11,948 nt of DNA, from the NCBI GenBank assembly GCA_001275005.1, contig JWZX01001247.1, positions 1 to 11,948 of the forward strand, read 5' to 3'. The translations under genes were made by a program, and so were the position numbers. The stretch's first letter is position 1. Each line of letters begins with the position of its first letter. Under the pieces are notes generated by a model. It was given only the letters and a program-made list of their open reading frames with translations. It was not told the DNA's origin and did no database searches. This document shows, piece after piece, positions 1 through 6,936 of this stretch. The stretch is from Chrysochromulina tobinii. Lineage: Eukaryota > Haptophyta > Prymnesiales > Chrysochromulinaceae.

Positions 1-7
<7 letters not shown>

Positions 8-66
<59 letters not shown>
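8..66. repeat. CT dinucleotide microsatellite
   Basis: An uninterrupted run of about 29 CT units. It lies just before a probable 3' splice site at 100/101, so on the plus strand it probably forms part of an extended polypyrimidine tract of an intron entering from the left. The run probably varies in length between strains and could be misassembled. Confidence 0.95.
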
Positions 67-68
<2 letters not shown>

Positions 69-100
69 GCGCGGAGCTCCTCTCACCTGCGCGCTCTCAG

Positions 101-307
101 GCGGCTTCGTTGGGCGCGGAGTTGAACGCACTCGAGGCTGAGGTGGAGGAAGTGGCTGAGGTGGTCGCAGCGGTCGCGGCGGGGGCGGCGGGGGGCATGC
201 AGCTGCCCGATGTGCAGCTGGATGTTGAGCCGTACGCGACGGTAGCGGATGCGGCGGCGGCCAAAGATGCTGGCATGGACCCAGCCCTCGTGTGGGCAGA
301 AGGCTGA
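101..307 (+). CDS. Terminal exon of an unidentified gene (partial; weak ESCRT-III-tail resemblance)
   Basis: An open frame of 68 codons runs from a probable acceptor (CTCTCAG|GCGGC at 100/101) to the stop TGA at 305-307. The frame has no convincing initiator of its own. The preceding pyrimidine-rich, CT-repeat sequence ending in CAG is what a 3' splice site looks like, so I read this as the last exon of a gene that begins outside the window. The peptide starts with an acidic helical stretch (ELNALEAEVEEVAEV), then a Gly/Ala spacer, a LPDV motif and an Ala/Asp-rich tail ending VWAEG. An acidic ELxALEAE helix followed by a LPxV motif is reminiscent of the C-termini of Snf7-family ESCRT-III proteins (VPS32/VPS60 type). 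That link is only suggestive: the core domain is not here. The exon converges on the minus-strand MIP gene. Confidence 0.45.
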   Translation, partial: AASLGAELNALEAEVEEVAEVVAAVAAGAAGGMQLPDVQLDVEPYATVADAAAAKDAGMDPALVWAEG

Positions 308-647
308 ACGGTTCAGACGACTGTTCGTGTCGTGACGTGTCTAAAGTTCCCCCCCCCGCCCCCGTACATCGCATGTACACAACGGTATCGAAATCGGTAT
401 CCCCCCAACGCCCAAGGTTCTGGACGTATTTGAAATAGTTACAGAGTTTAACAAACCCGATAACCCCACACGCCAGAACGTGACCCGATGAGCCGCATAG
501 GGCCTCTTGATCCCTCAATGGACGTCCCCAGCCGGTCCCCAGCCGGTCTCCAGCGGTCCCCAGCTATCCATGATTGAAGTCCGTGCCCAGCTCAGTCCAC
601 ACACTCCGACCGGCTGCGGGGATTGCCCCCTCACTCTGCTCGGGATC
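308..647. other. Convergent intergenic region, 340 bp
   Basis: This lies between the stop of the left-hand plus-strand exon and the stop of the minus-strand MIP gene, so it should hold both 3' untranslated regions. It contains a C-homopolymer stretch around 350-364 and a short tandem repeat at 524-564. No gene, RNA gene or clear polyadenylation signal was recognised. Confidence 0.6.
524..564. repeat. 11-bp tandem repeat, about 4 units
   Basis: Two exact copies of GTCCCCAGCCG (524-534 and 535-545) are followed by a 10-bp variant (546-555) and a 9-bp truncated unit (556-564). It is a small local slippage array in the shared 3' region of two convergent genes. No function is implied. Confidence 0.85.
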
Positions 648-3157
648 TCACTTGCCGAGGAGGGCGGGCAGGCAGGCGGAAACGACACCTCCGAAGAGAG
701 GCGCGAGAAAGGAAGCGATCCACACGGGCGAGGTGAGAGAGCTCACATCGGCGGAGAGTATCGCGCCTCCGAGGAGGGAGGCGCCGTTGTAGGCGCCGAA
801 GGTGGTGGCGAGCGCGAAGAAGCCGACGGCGAAGCCGAGGTCGCCTGGCGCGTACTTGTACAGCCAGCCGAGCGTCAGGCCCCACAGCGTGCCGTGGAGC
901 GCCGCCGAGCTGACCGACTCATCGTCGACGCCGCCGATCGTGCCACCGAGGAGCCAGGCCGACACGGCGCCGGCGGCGAGCGCGCCGAGAGTTAGTACGA
1001 GGAGCTTTTTGACGAACCCGAGGACGTCGACGCCTTCCCCGAACAGGCGGTAGGCTGAGATGGCTGGGAAGAGATCGGCGCGGTCCGAGCTGAAGATCAT
1101 GTGAATCACGAGCATCACGGCGACTGAGTACGCGAGATCATCGGAGACGCCCGAGGCTGAGAGCACTATGAGGAAGGAGCCGACGAACTCGGTCACCGAC
1201 AGGCCCGCCTTGTTGTACAGATCGAAGCAGAGCTCGCGCGTGAGCATGCGGGACAGCATGGCGGAACAGAGTCCGCCCACCATCGGAGCGATCACGTGCA
1301 ACAGCATCGCGATGAGCTCATCGGCGTCAAAGTCGAAGCCCGAGCCTAGCAAGCCGTTAGCGACATAGACGCCCAGCACGGTGGCGGGATTGCCGATGGA
1401 GCCTGCGGCAACACTGAAGATCGCAAGGAGCGCAAAGTAGGCGAGGCCCGCCGATTCGCCGCCGATCCCGTACACACGCATCAGCACCGCCACTAACAGG
1501 ATCTCCGCGACGGGGGAAGTAAGGAGCCCGGGTGACGAGAACTCAGCTGCGAGGCCCGCCCACAAGGCAAAGAGGCCGCCGGCGACCGAGCCGGCGATCT
1601 GGAAGAAGATCTTGGCGAGATTGCTCGACGTGCTGGGTACGAGCAGCGCCGGGTTGAACGTGCCTCCCTTGTAAGCGGTCGAGAGCGCGGCGACCATCGC
1701 GCCGAGGGTGAGGGCAGGGGTGGCCGAGCCCGAGGCGAGCGTGACGAGGACCACGAAGCGCCGATGGCCTCGTTGACGTTGGCGTCAGTCGTGCCGTAGA
1801 CGATTCCGGCAATGACGGCAGCGGCGAGAGGTACGAGGGGGGCCGTTGTGACGGCAAGACTGCCGCCACCGCCGAAGCCAATCATGCCGCCGACGACGGT
1901 GCCGAGATGAAGCGCGGGGTTGAACGAGGAGTCGAACGACGAGATGCTTGCAAAGTAGCCGAGGGCGGCAACGGTCGTATTCGCCTTCCCACCGAACGAG
2001 AGGTAGAGTACGCTGAGCACGAAGGCAAAGATGGCCTCGAGGGCGGCCGACGAGCCGAGCGAAGACGCTTCGGGCACGGCTGCGGAGATCCCCACAAAAG
2101 AGCCAACGATCGCGGCGAGGAGCACGCCGACAGTTTGACTGAGGACGATCAGGATTGGGTCGAACCAGTCGACGAACTTTTTGGCCTTCACCCACTTGGC
2201 GATCGTGACGGTCGGGTTCAGGTCGGCCGTTGGGACGAGCGTATGGGCCGTGAGTAATGCTACTCCCACCGCGAGCGGTGCGAGGGCGTCGTCGGACGAG
2301 CTAATCGAGAAGTAGAGGAGGCCGAAGAAAAAGGTACCGAGTAGCTCAGGCATCATGGCCTTATTGATCCCGTCGGTGAGCTTCGGAAGGACCTCGCTCA
2401 TCAGGTTGAGCAGTACTGGCGAGAGCGCTGCCGTCGCTAACGGTGCGCCCACCGCCACGATCGTGCCCATGCCCAGGTCGAGGCTGCCGCCCGTCGCGGC
2501 GTTCGCGAGGACAACGCCGAGGACGATCGAGGCGTTGGCGCCAAACTGCGACGCTAAGGCGGAAAGGGAGGCGAAATAGACGAGGCCCTTGTCGAGGCCG
2601 CTGGTCGAAGACTTCCACGTCATGATGACGATCAGGGTGAGGAGGGCGTCGGTGAGGCCCGCGCTGAGGTCGCCGGCGCCGTCGGATGAGACTGAGGACG
2701 ACATGAGCTGAGAGGAGACGAGGGTAGCCACGCTGCACGCACGCACACGGGGGAGACAAGTGCACGCACGCAGGTGCAAACGTCGCGCGCAGTGGTGAGA
2801 TTCGCGGGCGCATGCTTCGTGCTGAGGTTGGATATTGGGCTGGGTTCGATGGGCTCTGCGCGCATACGCGGCTCCAGCGACCTGTCCGAGGATGGCGAGG
2901 AGGCCGCTCCGAATCGACGAGGACGGACTCGAACCGACCATGCTTGCGACCGTCACGGCCGGGTTGTAGTGCCCATCAGCCTCCCACCAGCAGAAGAAGG
3001 ACACCATACCGCCAACAGCCAGGTTTTTATCGAGGCCGCCTGTCGCGCCGAAGAGGGCGAATGCTAGGAAGCAGGTGCCGATCGCCTCGTTGAGGATCGC
3101 GTGTATGCCACCGACGGCACCGGTCTCTAGGTCGATATAACCTTTGCTCGAGGGCAT
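648..3157 (-). CDS. Four-domain (eight half-repeat) MIP/aquaporin-like membrane protein, frameshifted
   Basis: Two open frames on the minus strand join into one product of about 791 aa. Translation starts at ATG 3157 (MPSSKGYIDL), skips a 135-nt intron (2733-2867), shifts frame near 1758 and stops at 648-650. The protein has eight similar units of about 90-105 residues, each a hydrophobic helix opening with E-x-x-G-T/A-F-like residues and carrying an NPA-like motif. The motifs, with rough residue positions, are NPA 65, NAS 163, NPT 269, NPA 368, NPA 457, NPA 545, FPA 652 and NGA 746. A normal major intrinsic protein has two such halves (six helices, about 250 aa), so this looks like four MIP domains in tandem, about 24 helices. 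MIPs conduct water or small neutral solutes as tetramers, so a fused tetramer is a natural inference. The Arg that follows the second NPA in typical aquaporins is absent in all four even-numbered halves (NAS-I, NPA-L, NPA-T, NGA-S), so the substrate cannot be predicted. The single-base frame break could be a sequencing error or a real lesion. Confidence 0.8.
1754..1762 (-). other. Single-base frame break inside the MIP-like gene
   Basis: The minus strand reads GAG GCC ATC GGC GC TTC GTG GTC. The upstream frame ends family-like at ...VNEAIG and then degenerates into Ser/Arg/Pro-rich shadow sequence. The family-like sequence resumes as FVVLVTLASG in the frame produced if one base is missing after GGCGC. 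The restored junction aligns with the start of half-repeat 1 (NEAIGTCFLAFALFG). No slippery heptamer is visible, so a deletion or base-call error is preferred to programmed frameshifting. Confidence 0.85.
2733..2867 (-). other. Intron of the MIP-like gene (135 nt, GT-AG)
   Basis: On the minus strand the donor is GC|GTATGC at 2867 and the acceptor is GTGCGTGCGTGCAG| ending at 2733. The intron is a multiple of three and has no in-frame stop, so it reads through as a non-family segment of 45 residues. Removing it joins GQVAGAA directly to VATLVSSQLM, restoring the half-repeat pattern seen elsewhere (compare FQIAGSVAGGLFALWAG). A second AG at 2708, after CTCCTCTC, would change the frame with this donor and is less likely. 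Confidence 0.8.
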
Positions 3158-3963
3158 TGCTCACGTTGTCTGACTGACGGGGAGGGATTGACTGGACAGT
3201 GATGGACTGGATGGGGGAAGAATGGAGAGTGCGACAATCGGGTTGCAGCCCCTCGACGAATTTCTGTGCACGGTTTGGGGCTTTCGGGTTCGGGGCGACG
3301 ACTGACTTTTTTCCGTGGTGTGACTTTCAAGAAGTCCTCCCCGGTCTTCCTTTCCAAATACATGTATCCATGCATGCGTATATCGACCGATACACTCCTA
3401 CCGCGTTGCTTCCAGAAATGAGAAAAACAATGCTCTTTAATGCTCTTGGCGGCCTGATGCCCTGATCTACCCTAGAGTCCCTCTGTGATTATACCAAACG
3501 AGTACGGCGCGCGGTTTCTATCGCGAGATACGAGTGAGGAGTTAAACGTGTCGTCGAAAACACGACGTTCGCGCGCGGCGGCCGGAGAGGGGCGAGACCG
3601 AGAGAGAAGTATCATTCTGTTCTCAGAGGAGAGAGCTGAGACGTGAGAGGAACAAACGAAAGAGGAGGTAGAGGACGCCACGCGACGACCGCCCAAGACC
3701 GCGCGCCACGGCGAGTACGCCAGTACGCGAGAGAGAGAGAGAACTCGGTGATATTCGTCGCCCACATTAAAGCTGTTTTCCTTCGAATTTTCCACCGCGA
3801 CAAACACAGACGCCGCTCGCCGGCCAGGTCCGCCGCACGCACGCGCGCACGCAGGGACGGTGCTGCACATAGCCTGCCCCGCTTCGAGAGTGCTCGGGTC
3901 GACGAGCCTCTCGGTCCAGCCTGCTCTCGGTCCTCCCACTAGAAAAACGCTCTGCGCGGCCGC
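3158..3963. promoter_or_regulatory. Intergenic region between AP-2 mu and the MIP-like gene, 806 bp
   Basis: Both flanking genes are on the minus strand, so this stretch holds the 3' UTR of AP-2 mu (right) and the promoter and 5' UTR of the MIP-like gene (left). There is a short GA microsatellite at about 3726-3742 and scattered CG-rich short repeats. Reading frames here show no family resemblance and low-complexity or Arg/Ser-rich composition. No TATA-like box could be assigned with confidence. Confidence 0.5.
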
Positions 3964-5617
3964 CTAGATGCGATGCTGATATGAGCCCGCCTTGGTGATG
4001 TACCGCACCCACTTGATGGTTTGGTAGTTGGACTTCTCGAAGACCTTGAGGAATCGTACGTGCAGCCCGGATGCGGCGAACATAGGCACCTGGAAGTCCA
4101 TCACAATGGGCGGTCGGCTCCACTGTTTGTCGCCCATTGTGGACATCATCTCGACCTCACCCGACATAAAGTATTCCGTGTCGCCTGGGAAGCGTCGAAT
4201 CTTCCATGTGATACCTCCCTGCGCCGGCTCGTACTTGCATTTGCCGCTCGCCGCGGACACATTCGCCTGCGCGGTGTTCTTGGGCAGCGGGATCTTGATG
4301 ACGACGTTGGTGGCGAAGAGCTTGAAGGTGAACATGGCCTTGATCTTTACGTTGACCTCAAGGCGAGTGCGCCCGAGCTCTTTGACGACGGGCAGTACCC
4401 GGAATGGGAGGTTGACGTTCTCGGTGATTCGATACGACATGAGCTGGAACTCGCCGTCGGGTGGCACGAACGAGATCGTACGATCGATGTCAAACTTGCC
4501 CAGCTTGACGCACTGGTGGAACGAGACGTCGTCAATCTCGATGCCTGAGCCCGGCTTCTTCGCCGCCGGAGCGGCGGCTCCAGGCTTCTTCGCCTTCGCC
4601 TCATTGTCGAGCATCAGCTTGTCGTTGAGGCCGAACTTGCACTCGGGAGTGCCCGACAGGTAGCACTTGACCTGGATGACGCCGGACACGTCGTTGCGCA
4701 GGATCGTGCCCTTGTTCGACACCATCAGGTTGCAGTTCTCGATCACGTCAATGAAGAGCTCGTTCTTGCGGTACTTGATGCCCTCCTTGCGCCAGCTGAT
4801 GGCGCCGGTGGCCTGGATCGTGACCGCCTGCGACTGCGCCTTGTCCGCGGCCGCCGACTTGTCGCCCTCCTGCGTAATATACATCTTCAGCACGTCAATC
4901 GAGCAGTTCTGCGGGTAGCCGTAGTCGAGCACCTCGTCGAGCAGCTCGTAGAAGAGCACGAAGTTGTTTCTGAGCGACCTGCGCGAGCACCCGCCGCGAG
5001 AGAGCACGCGCGCGCTGGTGAGCGCTGCTACCGGCCGCCGAGCTGCTTGGCATCGCCGCTGCGCCGCAGGCAACCAGGGCCAGCCACGGCGGCACCCAGG
5101 ACCCTCGGGTGCGCGCCAGGGGTGCCAGCGATGCTGCTGCTGCGCTGGCGCCAGTGGGCTGCCCCGTCGCGGCTTACTCTTCCGAGAAGTCGCCAAAATA
5201 GCCTTTGAAGAGATTGACGACCTGGTGAAGGAACTGAAAGCAAGTTGCGCACTGCGGGTTGCCCGTCGTGACGGCCACCGCGTACATGCCGCTCACACAA
5301 ATGAAGAGGAAGTGAGTGTCGCCGATCGTCTTCACCGGATTTCGGCCGGCCTCCTTGTTGGCGATGACCTGCGCGCATGGGGCGTGCCGTCTGCTCGGTG
5401 AGAAACGGCTGGCACACAGACACGGCCACGTGCGCCTGCGGCCGCGCCCACGAGCCAGCGGCGGCGCCGCCGCTGGTAATCGGTCCGTCAATCAATGCCT
5501 GGCGCTGCTTGCCTGGTTCCTGAAGGTTTCTACGGACGCCTTATTGTAGTCGTCGCGGTACTTTCGGTCGAGGATGATCTCGCCCTTTGCGTTAATGAAG
5601 AGCAGGGCACCGATCAT
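3964..5617 (-). CDS. AP2M: AP-2 complex subunit mu (clathrin adaptor medium chain)
   Basis: A complete three-exon gene on the minus strand: exons 5617-5513, 5368-5178 and 4978-3964, 1311 nt, 436 aa. The human protein has 435. It is the medium subunit of the AP-2 adaptor, which binds YxxΦ endocytic signals and PI(4,5)P2 at the plasma membrane during clathrin-mediated endocytosis. The start MIGALLFINAKGEI matches the family start, MIG plus a hydrophobic strand. The N-terminal longin-like domain covers roughly residues 1-140 and the mu homology domain roughly 160-436. Thr156, the site phosphorylated by AAK1-type kinases in animals, is present in ATGAISWRKEGIKYRKNE. The tyrosine-signal pocket residues Phe174, Asp176 and Trp422 (IKWVRYI) are also conserved. 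A Lys/Ala/Pro-rich loop at about 222-236 (KAKKPGAAAPAAKKPG) replaces a variable loop. Exon joins align without gaps to the animal protein. An in-frame upstream ATG exists at 5803, but the extension it would add is not family-like. UBL5 lies divergently upstream. Confidence 0.97.
4979..5177 (-). other. AP-2 mu intron 2 (199 nt, GT-AG)
   Basis: The donor is GGAAGA|GTAAGC at 5177 and the acceptor is CTCGCGCAG| ending at 4979, in phase 2 on the minus strand. Splicing gives GYFGDFSEE|SLRNNFVLFYELLDE, which matches the invariant SEE-x-x-x-NNFVL-YELLDE segment of mu subunits. Confidence 0.95.
5369..5512 (-). other. AP-2 mu intron 1 (144 nt, GC-AG type)
   Basis: On the minus strand exon 1 ends ...AGGAACCAG and the intron begins GCAAGC. 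It ends ATGCGCGCAG before GTCATCGCC. Splicing gives ETFRNQ|VIANKEAGRNPVK in phase 0, which matches the animal AP-2 mu length exactly through this segment. No GT donor near the boundary would preserve that alignment. CAG|GCAAGC is a strong match to the known GC-AG donor consensus. Confidence 0.92.
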
Positions 5618-6091
5618 GGCGCTGCTCAGGCGCTGCACAGGCGAGGCGCAAGGCGCCTTGCTGTCGGCGCTGCAAAACTTGTCTGCAAACACGCGAAGCG
5701 CCCGCGACGGCGGGTATGGAATACAGTAACCTGTCTCTTCCCGATTGGGGAGCGCCGCGCTGAGCATTGCTTCGCGTGCGTTGTGTAGAACTGCGCACTC
5801 CACACGAGTGGTACTTTCGGTTTACTCTAGAGGGGGAAGCTGCTTTCCCCCCATGCCGCCGATGTGCACGGCCTGTGTATAGCCAGGTTGTGTCGGCCAC
5901 ACCTCCGTCCATAGCGATAGAGGCCCTCGTGCTTGGGGGTCCGGAATGCGCGTTGTGTTGAACAGTCCAGTCAAGTCAGCTTGACTTGACTTGACTTGAA
6001 CAGCAGGCGCCCGCACGAGTCCGTGAGAAAAAGCTTGGTGCTTGGCTTGCTTGCTGAGGCGGCTCGCCCAGGCTCGCATTTGACCCACCAC
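5618..6091. promoter_or_regulatory. Divergent AP-2 mu / UBL5 intergenic region, 474 bp
   Basis: The two flanking genes are transcribed away from each other, so this segment must contain both promoters and 5' UTRs. The only distinctive element is a CTTGA pentamer array at 5980-5999, 93 bp before the UBL5 start. It is preceded by a short inverted copy, TCAAGTCA, at 5971-5978. No TATA box is evident. Reading frames here, including an in-frame 5' extension of each gene, show no family resemblance. Confidence 0.6.
5971..5999. repeat. CTTGA pentamer array with inverted half-copy (upstream of UBL5)
   Basis: Four tandem CTTGA units occupy 5980-5999. The preceding TCAAGTCA is the reverse complement of TGACTTGA within the array, so the segment could fold into a small hairpin. 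A near-identical array lies upstream of the next gene at 6802-6820. Confidence 0.85.
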
Positions 6092-6313
6092 ATGATCGAG
6101 GTCATCTGCAACGACCGGCTGGGCAAGAAGATCCGCGTCAAGTGCAACGAGGACGACACCATTGGCGACCTCAAGAAGCTGCTCGCCGCGCAGACCGGCA
6201 CGCGCCCGGAGAAGCTGCGCATCCAGAAGTGGTACACGGTGTACAAGGACCACATCACGCTCGAGGATTACGAGATCCATGACGGCATGGGCCTGGAGCT
6301 CTACTACAATTAG
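6092..6313 (+). CDS. UBL5: Ubiquitin-like protein 5 (Hub1/UBL5)
   Basis: An intact 73-residue ORF without introns, the exact length of human UBL5 and yeast Hub1. The start [18 protein letters not shown] and the block [22 protein letters not shown] are family hallmarks, as is the ending [13 protein letters not shown]. The protein ends in a double Tyr plus one residue rather than a Gly-Gly tail. That is the reason Hub1/UBL5 is thought not to be conjugated like ubiquitin. It acts by non-covalent binding, notably to spliceosomal proteins such as Snu66, modulating 5' splice-site use. The start at 6092 (ACCACATGA) is chosen because the in-frame upstream extension (from about 5996) is not family-like. 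The gene shares a divergent upstream region with AP-2 mu. Confidence 0.98.
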   Translation: MIEVICNDRLGKKIRVKCNEDDTIGDLKKLLAAQTGTRPEKLRIQKWYTVYKDHITLEDYEIHDGMGLELYYN

Positions 6314-6936
6314 GCGCCGCCCCTAATTAGCCATTGTACGCATGTCATGATGCATGCTCGTCCGGCGGTGATCACTCCGCGCTACTGTGCTCTAGTGTTT
6401 CATGCATATGATTGGAATCGCAGAGAAATCATGTGCGTCCAACCACGCGTGGTCACGGCTCACAGCGATGTCGCCGATCTATCGCATCCACGTGGATGGC
6501 CGCGGGCACGGCCGCCTGTTCAAGATAATCATGAACACCCTGCCTCGGCGGTGTGTCGCTGTCAGGAAGTCAGGCTGTCTCCAAGTGAGCAGTGACGTGA
6601 ACTAACTGTGAACCATGTGGAGTGCCTCGGGCCTAACGAGCCAGGCCGCGAGTGCGCTACCCACTTCTCGGCGCTCCTTCGGCAGATCGGCACACGTCGC
6701 GAGGCGCCAATGTGTCTGTCCCAGTCCCCCGTTTCTGCGCCGCCTGCGATTACGAGGCTTCAACATGTAGTGTACTATTGTAATCAGTTCCTAAAACCTT
6801 CCTTGACTTGACTTGACTTGCATACAGTCCTCCACCTCATCAACCGAAACTTGATTGACGCCGCGGAGCTGCCCTGTGCTGCTGCTGCCTCACCTACCAC
6901 ATTGAGAAGAGCTCGGGCTACCGCGCGGGCGGCGCC
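6314..6936. promoter_or_regulatory. Intergenic region between UBL5 and the FKBP gene, 623 bp
   Basis: This holds the UBL5 3' UTR and the promoter and 5' leader of the FKBP gene, both on the plus strand. Short reading frames (up to 82 codons) have no recognisable features. The distinctive element is the CTTGA array at 6802-6820, 117 bp before the FKBP start. Confidence 0.6.
6802..6820. repeat. CTTGA pentamer array (upstream of the FKBP gene)
   Basis: Nearly four tandem CTTGA units, the same repeat in the same orientation as at 5980-5999. It sits a similar distance (about 100 bp) upstream of the next plus-strand start codon. The position is suggestive of a shared promoter or leader element, but simple-sequence slippage is an alternative. 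Confidence 0.85.

Noticed and set aside
507-995. Plus-strand frame of 162 codons at the 3' end of the MIP-like gene
   Set aside because: Its Glu/Arg/Gly-rich composition with no hydrophobic core is the antisense pattern of the membrane-protein coding strand.
1740-1800. Programmed -1 ribosomal frameshifting in the MIP-like gene
   Set aside because: No X-XXY-YYZ slippery heptamer is visible near GGCGCTTCG and no obvious downstream pseudoknot was seen. A missing base is simpler.
3472-3939. Minus-strand frame of 155 codons downstream of AP-2 mu
   Set aside because: It has no recognisable domain and Ser/Arg/Ala-rich composition, and it overlaps another equally open frame. It is probably chance in GC-rich 3' flanking sequence.
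5618-5803. N-terminal extension of AP-2 mu from an in-frame ATG at 5803
   Set aside because: The added residues show no family similarity, and MIGALLFINAKGEI at 5617 matches the conserved start of AP-2 mu exactly.
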